From positions 3,038,001 through 3,102,000 of the forward strand of contig AP012044.1 in NCBI GenBank assembly GCA_000283575.1: a stretch of DNA of 64,000 bases. Direction: 5' to 3'. A model generated the notes under the pieces. That model ran no database searches and was not told where the DNA came from. It saw only the letters and a list, made by a program, of their open reading frames with translations. Shown piece after piece: positions 24,436-32,450 of the stretch (its first letter is position 1; each line of letters opens with the position of its first letter). Both the position numbers and the translations under genes were made by a program. The stretch comes from Oscillibacter valericigenes Sjm18-20. Lineage in GTDB: Bacteria; Bacillota; Clostridia; Oscillospirales; Oscillospiraceae.

Positions 24436-25395
24436 CTATCTCTCGCCCCCGTCTGGGGCGGTTTTGTGGGCGTAGGGCTGCAAATCACGGACGCGCCCGC
24501 CGTCCTCTGGCCGCAGGAAGTCCAGCCGATCCGCCGCACGGATCGCATTTTGATTGAGCTGGCGCTACCATGCGCTTTGGCTGGGGGCCCACTTAAAGCC
24601 CTCGCCCTTGAGCGCCCGGCGCTGATCCTCGGAGGGTTTTTCATCAAACAGCAGTTGCAGGCGATTTTCGGCCTCGTTGATTTTGGCTTCGCCGCCGGGA
24701 AAAGTCCACCCGGCAAACTGGGAGCGGTTTTGCAGCTCCTCCAGCCGCTGGCGTACTCGATGGATATTAGCGTTGTTGTTGGTAAGGGCATAGGGCGGAT
24801 AAGGAGCGCGCTTCATCGGCCAGCCACGAGCCATTGACTCTTTCATTTCGCTAATTCGCTCCGGGGACAGGCTGGGGCAGCCGTCCAGCGTTTCATGCTT
24901 GCGATAATAGGCGTTGACGGTTTTCATCAGCTCCTGTGCCTGTTCCAGCCCCGCCAGCTTTGCCGTGAGCTTTTCCACGGCAAGGCCGTCATCGGCGCTG
25001 ATTCCGCCACGGCCCACGGAACGCATTTTATCAAGCAACCCCTTGATTTCCATGTACTCGCCCATGTTTTTATCACGGGCGGCGTTCTGCTTTTCCTTTC
25101 GTGCCGTGGGAAAGTTGCCGCCCCCGGAAATGAGAATAGACGGTACACGGGCGTCAATGGCGTTCCGGCTATTTAAATTGTCTGCCAACTTGCGAGCGTA
25201 GCGGTCAAGCAGGCTGTCGATCTTGTCATGGTACATGGGATCGATGTGCTTTTTCTGCTCCTCGCCCAGCGCATAGGCGTGATCCACCATTGCCTGGTAT
25301 TCGGCGGTAGCAGAGCCGGGGACATAATCGGAAAAGCTGTTGGCGTCCTTGGCCTGCTTTGCCGCCGTTTCGCTGATTTCATAATATTTCGGCAT
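24436..25395 (-). pseudogene. Conjugative-element protein with amber stop
   Basis: ATG 25395 starts MPKYYEISETAAKQAKDANS, a mostly helical protein with a long charged middle. TAG at 24565-24567 follows GFKWAPSQSAW, and the same frame continues RQLNQNAIRAADRLDFLRPE to 24436, where it meets the next gene with normal 8-nt spacing. The amber codon probably replaces CAG. A 276-residue product may still be made. Function unknown. Confidence 0.65.
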
Positions 25396-25399
25396 GAAT

Positions 25400-25514
25400 T
25401 CTCCTTTTCAAAAATGTGGACAGTATTGGGGCAAATCGGGGCGGGGCGTGAAATGATACGCCCCGCCCTTCAAGCACCCCCGGAAAGCCTTGCTATAAGC
25501 GGGTTTTACATGGC
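25400..25514. repeat. Intergenic GC-rich hairpin
   Basis: GGGCGGGGCGT (25439-25449) and ACGCCCCGCCC (25458-25468) form a perfect 11-bp stem with an 8-nt loop. It lies between two transfer-region genes and may reduce read-through or protect the RNA. Confidence 0.55.
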
Positions 25515-25883
25515 CTAATTGTCCACAGCCCCGCCCCGCTTTTTTCTCATGTGCGCCCGCTTTTGCTGCTTGCGGGCGGCGCGGGCGCAGGCCGCCGAGC
25601 AGTATGCCTGCCGTCCATCCCTCGGTACGGCTGCGCCGCAGACCGGGCAAGCCTTAAAATCTGGGGCAGCTCCCTCGCTCGCCAGCAGCGCCTCCAGCGC
25701 CGGATCATTGGGGAGAACGGCCTCCCGGAAATAGCGGCAATCCGCTCCCGTCCAGCATTTGCCCAGCATATAGCAAGGGCAATCCAGCGGCAGGCAGCCA
25801 TACTCCCGGTCATAATTGGCGCACCATTTTATCACCAAAGCGCGGATTGCCGTCTTTTCCTCTCGGGTCAATTCACGGGACAA
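25515..25883 (-). CDS. Cysteine-rich conjugative-element protein
   Basis: 122 residues from TTG 25883 with GGGAGGTG upstream. Two cysteine clusters: CLPLDCPCYMLGKCWTGADC and CPVCGAAVPRDGRQAYCSAAC, the second a clear zinc-ribbon-like knuckle, followed by a basic tail. Widespread in Tn1549-like elements; function unknown. Four nt after the preceding gene. Confidence 0.72.
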   Translation of the reverse strand: MSRELTREEKTAIRALVIKWCANYDREYGCLPLDCPCYMLGKCWTGADCRYFREAVLPNDPALEALLASEGAAPDFKACPVCGAAVPRDGRQAYCSAACARAARKQQKRAHMRKKRGGAVDN

Positions 25884-25887
25884 AGCG

Positions 25888-26067
25888 TCACCTCCCGCCG
25901 CTCGGTGTTTTCAAAAGCTCCCGGTAACAGGACACGCAGGCGATCCCCCGCCAGTAGGGGCAGCCGTGGCAGGCCGTTCCCTCGGGTGCGGCGAGAGCTA
26001 CCTCGGGTACTCGGTAGTAAGTAGGCTGCTTCATCATTGGTTCAAAGGGGCTGTTGGTGAAGTTCAT
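25888..26067 (-). CDS. Small cysteine-rich conjugative-element protein
   Basis: 59 residues, ATG 26067 overlapping the DUF4366 stop (ATGA). Cysteine pattern CHGCPYWRGIACVSC suggests metal binding. Overlap at the start and 4-nt spacing to the next gene place it inside the transfer operon. Confidence 0.68.
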   Translation of the reverse strand: MNFTNSPFEPMMKQPTYYRVPEVALAAPEGTACHGCPYWRGIACVSCYRELLKTPSGGR

Positions 26068-26732
26068 TCCTCGTCCTCCCCGGTGTCAGTGTCCTCGTCC
26101 CACGGCGGCCCGTCCTCCTCGTCGGTATCGTCATACTCCTCATATTCAGGGCCATAGTCCTCCTGCGGCTCTGCCGTCTGCCGGTGCTTGGGACGGTACA
26201 CCTTGAGATAGAACGCCGCCCCGCCGCCGATCAGCAGCACCGCCAGCCCCAGCAGCAGCAGCGGCCCGGTGCTTGCGGTTTGTGCAGGCTCCGGCTCAAC
26301 CGCAGGTTCGGGGTCTATGATCGGCTCCGGCTCGGGCGTAGGGGTGACAGGTTCCTCGGAGATTTCAGCCAGTGCCAGCAGGTCGGCCTCGGTGACGGCA
26401 TTTAAGAAGTACACATTTTCCGTTTCCCGCTGGCGGTCAATAATGAGATAAAACACATTCTCGGCAGGAGTGGTGATGGTGAAAAACTCCTTGCCATCCT
26501 CGTCTGTGGCATTATCCACCACCGTTCCTGTGCCGGAGGGGGTAAAGGGGGCTTCCTCCTGTTCGGGCGTTTCCACGGGGAGCGCCTCGGCGGGGTCAAG
26601 CCCCTCCCACAAATCCGTGCCGCCCGTTTCTGCCGCTGGCTCGTCGCCGCCGCTGGCATAGGCCGGGAGCGAAAAGCCGCATACAAGAACGACGGCGCAC
26701 AGCGCCGCCGTCATCAATCTAAATTTTTTCAT
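26064..26732 (-). CDS. DUF4366 / CD1107 family mobile-element protein
   Basis: 222 residues. Signal peptide to about residue 26 (VVLVCGFSLPAYASG), an external domain with the DUF4366 core FFTITTPAENVFYLIIDRQR, a Pro/Glu repeat linker (PEPEPIIDPEP), one membrane segment near 160-182 and an acidic cytoplasmic tail. A standard member of the transfer operon, encoded right after DUF4315. Probably part of the surface complex of the conjugation machine. Confidence 0.86.
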   Translation of the reverse strand: MKKFRLMTAALCAVVLVCGFSLPAYASGGDEPAAETGGTDLWEGLDPAEALPVETPEQEEAPFTPSGTGTVVDNATDEDGKEFFTITTPAENVFYLIIDRQRETENVYFLNAVTEADLLALAEISEEPVTPTPEPEPIIDPEPAVEPEPAQTASTGPLLLLGLAVLLIGGGAAFYLKVYRPKHRQTAEPQEDYGPEYEEYDDTDEEDGPPWDEDTDTGEDEE

Positions 26733-27616
26733 TCGCTATCCTCCTTGTTCGCAGGCTTCGGGACACTTTGTCCCGAAGTGCCACCCTTCAGCGTTTGGAG
26801 CAGAACGGCCAGTTCGTCCAGCGGAATGCTCATGCCGCGCACCACTTCCACAATCTCGCTGTTTTCCACCTCACGCTTGTTCTGTTCCAGCTCTTTGAGC
26901 CGAGCCTGCTGCTCGGCAATTTTTGCCTTAACCTTATCAATTTCCCCTTGGATTTTTTCGCTTTTGCTAATTGCCATAAAGTCCTTTGTCCCCATGCCCG
27001 TTTTGGGAATGTCCTGCCATGCAAAGCGGAACGGCTCCCGGCCTCCGGGATGCATTTGACCGTGCAGTACCGCCAGCCGTCTGCGCCCGTCTATCGGTTC
27101 AGAGGGGACGCCCAGCCGCTTGAAGTTGCCCATCACATCTGCCTCCACGCGCTCCAGCCGGGAACGAGCCTCGGCCACGCCCTCGGCTGGCAGACCAAAG
27201 GTGATATATTTTGCCCGTTCAATGCCGTTGTTGCTTTTGGCAATCTGATTTTTGAGCATCCCGGTGAACTCGCCTCGGATGCTGTTGAACTTGTCCTCTG
27301 CCTCGGGGATATTCACCTTGTAGCGGCTGCGGTCATGGGAACGGCGGTTGATAAAGGAAAGCTGGAACGGCAGCGTGGCGTCAAAATAATTGAGAAAGCT
27401 GCTCCAGCCGCCGAAGATGGCCGACTGATCCTCCGTGGACGCCACGGAATAATTGATGTCCTCATATTCCACCGTTTTCGTGTAAACGCCGCCGGGGAGC
27501 TGACACACGCCGTCCGGGTGCATGGCAATATAGGGAATGGTCTGCTGGGCGGAGATGGATTTACTGCGACACTCAGATTTTCCGGGCGTTTTGTTTTTCG
27601 ATCTTGCTTTCTGCAA
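26729..27616 (-). pseudogene. VirB4 N-terminus fused in frame to DUF4315 by deletion
   Basis: 295 residues from TTG 27616 (AAAGGAGGAG upstream). Residues 1 to about 205 are the N-terminal domain of a VirB4-like ATPase (ISAQQTIPYIAMHPDGVCQL, DRSRYKVNIPEAEDKFN, FAWQDIPKTGMGTKDF). Next comes MAISKSEKIQGEIDKVKAKI, the start of a complete DUF4315 protein. In intact elements these are separated by the VirB4 ATPase motor and a cell-wall hydrolase gene, so roughly 3 kb are gone. No Walker motifs remain; conjugation cannot be powered by this protein. The last residues are SGQSVPK plus PANKEDSE, from a palindromic repeat. Confidence 0.85.
26756..26778. repeat. Palindromic repeat, copy 6 (coding)
   Basis: CTTCGGGACACTTTGTCCCG plus AAG, perfect palindrome arms. 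Inside the last codons of the VirB4-DUF4315 fusion, where it encodes SGQSVPK. Confidence 0.9.
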
Positions 27617-27950
27617 TAGGCTCCTCCTTTCCGGTAAACGGAGCATAGATATTTTCTGTCCGATAGGGTCTGATGCCGGGGCGGGTGAACTTTGCCCGGA
27701 TGATGTTGCCCAGCACCTTTTCGGCGGGCAGGCCATCTTTTTCATACATAGCCAGCAGGAACGCCGGGAGCATCACCGCCAGCATCACGAACATAGCCCC
27801 GGTGCTGCCAAAGGCACTGCGCGCCAGCAGATAGGCGGGAACGCCCACTGCCGCCGCCCCGCCAAAGCAAATAAGCTGACGCTTTGTAAGATTCAGCGCC
27901 AGCTTTGTTTTGATTTTGGACAGGTCATTGGGTATGGTTACATAGGCCAT
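27573..27950 (-). CDS. PrgI family conjugation protein (VirB3-like)
   Basis: 125 residues with the PrgI start AYVTIPNDLSKIKTKLALNL, FGGAAAVGVPAYLL and a second membrane segment, then a cytoplasmic tail. PrgI proteins occupy the VirB3 position before VirB4 and anchor it at the membrane. The stop overlaps the VirB4 start region by about 44 bp. It appears intact. Confidence 0.85.
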   Translation of the reverse strand: MAYVTIPNDLSKIKTKLALNLTKRQLICFGGAAAVGVPAYLLARSAFGSTGAMFVMLAVMLPAFLLAMYEKDGLPAEKVLGNIIRAKFTRPGIRPYRTENIYAPFTGKEEPIAESKIEKQNARKI

Positions 27951-27951
27951 T

Positions 27952-28343
27952 TCAATTCACCTCCGCTTTGGGACTCGTCGTCGCAAACTCCGCTTGACTA
28001 TTTCGGGACAAAATGTCCCGAAGTCCGTCCACTTCGTTGCTCCTCCTCTCCCCACAAAACCGCTGGGTTTGCGGGGGCCCCGGTTTTTCAAAGTCCGGGA
28101 TCGTAGGCGTGACCTCGTTGCCCCACACATCCCAGCCGGGCGGGGTCTGCCGTGCGAACAGCTCCACACGGGGCAGGTCGCCCATAGAAAAAGCGCGCTG
28201 TCGGGGGCCGCTAAATCGGCCACAGGCAACGTGCATAATTCTGAAATTCTCATGGTGGGATAGTGATGCTCCGCCGCCCCTTGCAGCCCCTTTTGCGAAT
28301 AGCGCCACGGGGGATCGGCGTAAATGATGGAATATTTACCGAT
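27952..28343 (-). pseudogene. MT-A70-type methyltransferase with internal deletion
   Basis: N-terminal piece reads GKYSIIYADPPWRYSQKGLQ with the DPPW catalytic motif and SALFLWATCP; it then jumps to the C-terminal DLPRVELFARQTPPGWDVWG. The middle ~85 residues normally between these are missing and the frames differ. No ATG is present at the expected start. Originally an adenine methyltransferase carried by the element, next to a second methyltransferase gene. Confidence 0.7.
27999..28021. repeat. Palindromic repeat, copy 7 (coding end)
   Basis: TTTCGGGACAAAATGTCCCG plus AAG. In the C-terminal codons of the broken MT-A70 gene, 45 bp before its stop. Confidence 0.85.
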
Positions 28344-28347
28344 AAAA

Positions 28348-29136
28348 TTACACTCCTTTCTCGCCGCGTTCCACGGCCAGCCGTGCCTGCTCCAGCCGTC
28401 CGGTGGCACTGCTGTAAAAAGCGGGTGCGATTTCAAAGCAGACAAAATGCCTGCCTGTGTTGAGGGCTGCCACGGCGGTTGTTCCGCTGCCCGCGCAAAT
28501 GTCTGCCACCACCGCGCCCTCGTCCGTGTAGGTTTTGATGAGATACTCGCACAGTTCTACCGGCTTTTGCGTGGGATGGACTCCGCCTGTCACCGTGGGG
28601 ATAAACAGCACATTGCCCGGATAGCGCCGCCCATCATTTGAAACGGATGCCGTGCGCTCGAACTTTCCATAATTGGAGCTTGTACCGCTGCGGGGAAAGG
28701 TTTTGCGGTATGGCTCCCCGTATGTAAACTGCGGGTGATAGACCGGGGACTTTTGATAGAACACCAAAATGTTCTCGGATTTTTTCAGCGGGGCACGGTT
28801 GGCATTGAGAAAGCCTGTCCCGCGCTCCTTGTACCATATCCACTCATAGCGGAGCATGGGGAGATTGGATGCGCCCAGCACCTTATCATAGGGGCATTGA
28901 GCAAACAGCAGCACCGCACCCTCCGGCTTGACCGCCCAGCGCACCGCCTCCCACAGCTTCGGGAGCGGCAGCGGCACATCCCAAAAGTTGCGGGTCGTGC
29001 CGTAGGGGGGATCGGTCAGCAGCATATCTACCGAATGCTGGGGCAGCGAAAGCAGCCCTTTGATCCCGTCCATGAGGTGCAGCCCATCGGTCAGCTTTGG
29101 GACACTTTGTCCCGAAGTATGAATATCGGTTTTCAT
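28348..29136 (-). CDS. Site-specific DNA methyltransferase (N4/N6 type)
   Basis: 262 residues from ATG 29136. Motif IV DPPYGTTRNFWD near residue 41, and at the C-terminal end HPTQKPVELCEYLI followed by the AdoMet site DICAGSGTTAVAAL, so order is catalytic motif first (beta class). Such element-borne methyltransferases may protect transferred DNA from restriction. Residues 8-14 are SGQSVPK, encoded by a palindromic repeat inserted just after the start; the fold begins afterwards, so activity may be kept. Confidence 0.85.
   Translation of the reverse strand: MKTDIHTSGQSVPKLTDGLHLMDGIKGLLSLPQHSVDMLLTDPPYGTTRNFWDVPLPLPKLWEAVRWAVKPEGAVLLFAQCPYDKVLGASNLPMLRYEWIWYKERGTGFLNANRAPLKKSENILVFYQKSPVYHPQFTYGEPYRKTFPRSGTSSNYGKFERTASVSNDGRRYPGNVLFIPTVTGGVHPTQKPVELCEYLIKTYTDEGAVVADICAGSGTTAVAALNTGRHFVCFEIAPAFYSSATGRLEQARLAVERGEKGV
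29095..29117. repeat. Palindromic repeat, copy 8 (coding)
   Basis: CTTTGGGACACTTTGTCCCG plus AAG. Encodes SGQSVPK at residues 8-14 of the DNA methyltransferase. Confidence 0.9.
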
Positions 29137-29147
29137 CACAGCCTTTC

Positions 29148-30011
29148 TCAATGTGCGCCAAAGATACTTTTGGCGATACTGCCTGTCTTGAACAGCATAA
29201 AGCAGAGCAAAACCGTGTAGCCCACGCAGCCCCAAATGGAGCTGATGGGATCTCCGCCTGTGGCAATTCCTTGCACCAGAACGCCGTAGATTCCCACGCA
29301 CAGTAAGATGAGCAAGCCTTGAAAGCTCACGGCGAACAGGGATTTGATATAGTTTTGCCCCATGCTGCCCATTTCCCGGTTTGAGAGAGTCGCCACCGGG
29401 ATTGGCGCAAGGCTGACAAGCATATAGATTTCCAGCATACGGCCATATACGATGACAAAAATCACCACATTCAACGCAGTCATGGTAAGGCCGATGAAAA
29501 TAGTTTGCAGCCACAGCCCCAACAGCTCACCCAGTCCCATCGCCTCCAGTGTGGTTTCCAGCGTGTCCAGCACCGGCGTGACATCGGTTGAGCCTTGAAT
29601 GACGCCGGACGCATTGGCAATCACGTTTTGGGATACGTCAAACACTGCGTTGACGATATTGAACACATTGGAGAGAATGAGGATGGCCGCAGCCGTTTTG
29701 AATATCCACTTGAAGAACATCCAGTAGTCGATGTCGTGCAAATTGTTGCGGTCTATGAGCATTTGAATCAGCTCATAGGTGGCAACAAAGGTTAAAACCA
29801 GTCCGGCAATCGGCAATATTACCGTTTCGGAAAGCTGGCGGATCATAGAGAATACCCCGGCGTTCCACGCCGCTGGGGTCGTCCCTACCTGCACCGCAAT
29901 CTCCCCGACACGGGTATTAACCGTATCAAAAAGCCCGTTGAGGTTGCCAAGGATTCCCTCAATCAGCAGCTCCTTGAGCCAGTCTGTGATCCAGTCGGTG
30001 AGAATACCCAT
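29148..30011 (-). CDS. VirB6/TrbL-like conjugation membrane protein
   Basis: 287 residues, six or more membrane segments, starting MGILTDWITDWLKELLIEGI and with a conserved SLAPIPVATLSNREMGSMGQ loop typical of the CD1112-type VirB6-like proteins of Tn1549 elements. It would form the inner-membrane part of the type IV channel. It seems intact and is followed by the methyltransferase gene after 11 nt. Confidence 0.85.
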   Translation of the reverse strand: MGILTDWITDWLKELLIEGILGNLNGLFDTVNTRVGEIAVQVGTTPAAWNAGVFSMIRQLSETVILPIAGLVLTFVATYELIQMLIDRNNLHDIDYWMFFKWIFKTAAAILILSNVFNIVNAVFDVSQNVIANASGVIQGSTDVTPVLDTLETTLEAMGLGELLGLWLQTIFIGLTMTALNVVIFVIVYGRMLEIYMLVSLAPIPVATLSNREMGSMGQNYIKSLFAVSFQGLLILLCVGIYGVLVQGIATGGDPISSIWGCVGYTVLLCFMLFKTGSIAKSIFGAH

Positions 30012-30022
30012 GTGTACCCGCC

Positions 30023-30235
30023 TTAAAACAGGCTGGACAGCAGAGGGATTAGCGTCGTGCCGATCACGATGATGCCGCCGCCCGCCATGAGCTGCTTCAT
30101 GCCCTGACTCTTGGCACCGGGGTTATCCGAGCCGTAGCCCTCCAACAGATTGACAACGCCCCACACGCCAAGGCCAGCGCCCAGCGCAATGACCAGAGTT
30201 TGCAAAGTACCAATAGCAGAAGTGAAAAAAGCCAT
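30023..30235 (-). CDS. Maff2 family mobile-element protein (VirB2-like)
   Basis: 70 residues with two membrane segments (TLQTLVIALGAGLGVWGVVN, GGGIIVIGTTLIPLLSSLF) and the Gly-rich EGYGSDNPGAKSQGMKQLMA loop of the Maff2 family. By position and size it is the probable pilin/VirB2 counterpart of the transfer system. GGAGAACA precedes the ATG. Confidence 0.85.
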   Translation of the reverse strand: MAFFTSAIGTLQTLVIALGAGLGVWGVVNLLEGYGSDNPGAKSQGMKQLMAGGGIIVIGTTLIPLLSSLF

Positions 30236-30306
30236 AAATTGTTCTCCTTTTCTCCGGACGAAAATGCCCGGACATAAAAATAACCGCCCATGTGGGCGGC
30301 GTGTCG

Positions 30307-30329
30307 CTTCGGGACAAAGTGTCCCAAAG
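30307..30329. repeat. Palindromic repeat, copy 9
   Basis: CTTCGGGACAAAGTGTCCCA plus AAG. Five bp past the VirD4 stop codon. Confidence 0.9.
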
Positions 30330-30334
30330 CTGCT

Positions 30335-30440
30335 TTATACAAAGGCGTCCGGGTCGTCCACATCGTCAAAGTTGAGGATGTCCTCGTCCTCTTCCGTGAG
30401 TGCGTCATCTGGCACGGTCGCCTCGTACACAATGTTTCTT
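30335..30440 (-). pseudogene. C-terminal stub of VirD4/TraG coupling protein
   Basis: About 34 codons survive: VYEATVPDDALTEEDEDILN then FDDVDDPDAFV and TAA at 30335-30337. The acidic end is typical of VirD4-like coupling proteins of Tn1549 elements. The other ~560 residues are missing; unrelated DNA begins near 30441. This is the right break point of the outer element. Confidence 0.65.
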
Positions 30441-30518
30441 GTTACTTTGTCGAAAAAGCAGTAATATAATTCTGAACAACAGGACTATATAGAGTTTATT
30501 CAAATGAGGTGATCGTCT

Positions 30519-30906
30519 GTGGCTATTATTGATGATTTTGTTAAGTGCTATAAAAGCCAATATTCAGAATATGATATGATCCGAAAACGCGTCGAGAGTG
30601 TTATTGAAAAAAATCTTCGGGACTCCGGAATTATGGCAATAACTTCTTCCAGAGCAAAGGATGCGGGACGCTTGCGTGAAAAATTGCTTCTCCGGCAAAA
30701 AGATACACCATATAACACTTTTGAAGATATTGAAAATGACATTGTTGATTTTGTCGGAGTTCGTATTGCTCTCTATTTCCCAAACGATCAAAAGAAGGTG
30801 GATTCCCTAATTCACTATCTATTTGATGTAGAAAAGACTAAATGCTTTCCAAACGAGCAGCGAAGTAATGATATTTATTCTCGCCGGTTTTCGGGGTATT
30901 GCGTGA
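30519..30906 (+). pseudogene. RelA/SpoT-like nucleotidyltransferase domain, cut by IS3
   Basis: From GTG 30519 (GAGGTGATCGTCT upstream) the frame encodes about 128 residues of a RelA/SpoT synthetase-like domain: KDAGRLREKLLLRQKDTPYN, DIVDFVGVRIALYFPNDQKK, SRRFSGY. The IS3 element interrupts it right after FSGY, where the catalytic core should continue. The missing part is not on the other side of the IS. Relatives are alarmone or toxin-type nucleotidyltransferases; here it must be inactive. Confidence 0.75.
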
Positions 30907-30936
30907 CCTGCCCCCTGATTTCGCGCAGAGGGAATG

Positions 30937-31776
30937 TTAGTAACAACTTGGAAGTTTCAAGGCATATTCTTCCGGCGTCAGGTTGTCGAGAGAGGAATGC
31001 GGCCTGATCCTGTTATATTCCAACCGCCAGTTTTCAATTATCTCCCTTGCCTCAGACAAGCTTTGAAACCAATGTTGGTTTAGGCATTCCGCGCGGAGTT
31101 TCCCGTTGAAGCTTTCTATGTAGCCGTTTTGCATGGGCTTTCCCGGATCTGTAAAAATGTGTTCCACTTTGTGATCGTACGCCCAGGCATTCATTACATT
31201 ACTGGTAAATTCAGAGCCGTTATCGGTCAGAATTTCTTTCGGCAGCCCCCGGAACAAGGCGATCCGGTTTAGAACAGCCGATACCCTCCGCCCGGAGAGA
31301 GAGCTATCCACTTCAAGAGCCAGACATTCCCGCGTCACTTCATCAATTACGGTCAGAACGCGAATGTTTGAGCCATATCTGGTTCTGTCGCTGACAAAAT
31401 CCATCGACCAGCGAGTATTCATTTCTTTTGCGGTGCGTTCCGGCATGCCGCGCTTTTCATATTTCTTCTTTTTGCTTCGCTTCTGAAGGGTTAATCCTGC
31501 ATCCTTGTAAAGCCTGTATGTTTTTTTGTGGTTAATCTCAAAGCCTTCGCGCAGAAGCATGACATGTAACCGGCGATAACCAAATCGTTTCCAGCGCACC
31601 GAAAGTGCCTTCAGCCGTTCTGTTACCAAAGTATCCCCGCTTTTATCGGTCGGCTTGTATCGTTTGCTGTTCTGGCTGATCCCCATTAGCCTGCACGCGC
31701 GGCGCTCGCTGATTTCATAGCATTCCTGTACTTCGGCTGCTATTTTGCGTTTTACGGCAGGCTTCAGACGTTTTTT
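30937..31776 (-). CDS. IS3 transposase OrfB (integrase domain), via -1 frameshift
   Basis: Carries the HTH_21 region ([33 protein letters not shown]) and the DDE integrase core: [22 protein letters not shown], and the E in [12 protein letters not shown]. Made by -1 frameshifting from orfA at the slippery A AAA AAC (minus strand, 31770-31776); after slippage the frame reads [17 protein letters not shown]. An internal start at 31686 would give OrfB alone. Looks functional. Confidence 0.85.
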   Translation of the reverse strand, partial: KKRLKPAVKRKIAAEVQECYEISERRACRLMGISQNSKRYKPTDKSGDTLVTERLKALSVRWKRFGYRRLHVMLLREGFEINHKKTYRLYKDAGLTLQKRSKKKKYEKRGMPERTAKEMNTRWSMDFVSDRTRYGSNIRVLTVIDEVTRECLALEVDSSLSGRRVSAVLNRIALFRGLPKEILTDNGSEFTSNVMNAWAYDHKVEHIFTDPGKPMQNGYIESFNGKLRAECLNQHWFQSLSEAREIIENWRLEYNRIRPHSSLDNLTPEEYALKLPSCY

Positions 31777-32027
31777 GAAAGCACGTCCTTTAATATCTTA
31801 TTATCCAAAGACAAGTCGGCGACCATTTCTTTCAGCCGACGGTTTTCTTCTTCAAGCTGTTTCAGACGCTTGGCTTCACTAACGTCCATGCCGCCATATT
31901 TGCTTTTCCAACGGTAAAAAGTCTGTTCTGTGATATTGTACTCACGGACAATATCCACTGCCTTCTTGCCACCCTCGTGCTCCTTGAGAATCTTGATGAT
32001 CTGCTCTTCTGTAAATCGCCGCTTCAT
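31764..32027 (-). CDS. IS3 transposase OrfA
   Basis: 87 residues from ATG 32027 (GGAG eight nt upstream). Helix-turn-helix ([33 protein letters not shown]) followed by a leucine-zipper-like helix ([20 protein letters not shown]). Ends just past the A AAA AAC slip site, as usual for IS3 elements. Confidence 0.88.
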   Translation of the reverse strand: MKRRFTEEQIIKILKEHEGGKKAVDIVREYNITEQTFYRWKSKYGGMDVSEAKRLKQLEEENRRLKEMVADLSLDNKILKDVLSKNV

Positions 32028-32129
32028 GTCAATCACTCCATTTTTGATAGTCTAGCATATTGTGACTAACATTCCTATTGACGAAGTTTTTCGGGTTCAG
32101 GTCATGTTTCACTCAGGTGTGGTGCTCAC

Positions 32130-32450
32130 TGTCTGGTCGATGACCTTACTGCAACAACTTGGCCCCCGACGAGACGGCGCGCACCTGCCGCAAGGTGGGC
32201 GCGCACAAAAAAGAAGCGCAGGAGCGCGTCGCCGCAACTCCTGCGCAGAAAGAATATGCAAAAGCGTACAATCGCCTGAAGGCCAGAAAGCAGAGAGACA
32301 AAATCAGTGTGGATAAGTGGAACACCGCCGTCGTCAAGGCCCAGGATCTAAAAGATCAAGCTGAGTGTGACCAGTTAAACGCCTGTGATCCGGTCAGCCA
32401 GACGGAACTGGGAGCCGCACCGTTGTCAATGGCGATTTTGATATAGGAGA
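32130..32450 (+). pseudogene. DUF6076 C-terminal remnant
   Basis: The frame reads APDETARTCRKVGAHKKEAQ then KEYAKAYNRLKARKQRDKIS, which aligns with the C-terminal end of the DUF6076 protein at 9705-10658 (KGRTCRDVGAIKAW... VYRREYKKR). The N-terminal part is missing and the reading frame degrades after about 32345. A relic of another copy of the family. Confidence 0.6.

Larger units (their letters stand above)
4100..30440. mobile_element. Degenerate Tn1549/CTn5-like conjugative element (outer element)
   Basis: Read on the minus strand, the order is typical of Tn1549/CTn5-type elements: VirD4 stub, Maff2, VirB6-like, methyltransferases, PrgI, VirB4 (deleted), DUF4315, DUF4366, Cys-rich proteins, accessory genes, MobC, CD1845, relaxase, then small regulators, TnpW and a large serine recombinase at the left end. 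Transfer functions are broken in at least six places, so self-transfer is very unlikely. It carries an inserted 8.24-kb element, an inserted regulator block and a BlaI/M56 cassette. Exact ends are not proven; the left end must lie between 4100 and 4166, and the right end is lost in VirD4. Confidence 0.75.
30904..32104. mobile_element. IS3-family insertion sequence (IS407/IS51-like)
   Basis: About 1.2 kb. Ends are related inverted repeats: TGACCTGCCCCC...GGAATGTTAGT on the left and the reverse complement of TGACCTGAACCCG...GGAATGTTAGT on the right. orfA and orfB are both open. No target duplication (GCG before, TGT after), and the interrupted gene does not resume, so DNA next to the element has been lost after insertion. 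Confidence 0.85.

Noticed and set aside
19334..25395. UGA read as Trp (recoding) in the element genes
   Set aside because: UGA ends many intact genes here (ABC-F, both mobC genes, DUF4366), one lesion is UAG, and the relaxase also has a frameshift and lost start. Ordinary decay explains it.
26768..27619. 283-codon plus-strand open frame
   Set aside because: Antisense of the VirB4-DUF4315 fusion; no ribosome site or known motif.
28348..29514. 388-residue version of the DNA methyltransferase
   Set aside because: The extra N-terminal part overlaps the VirB6-like gene in another frame and is not protein-like.
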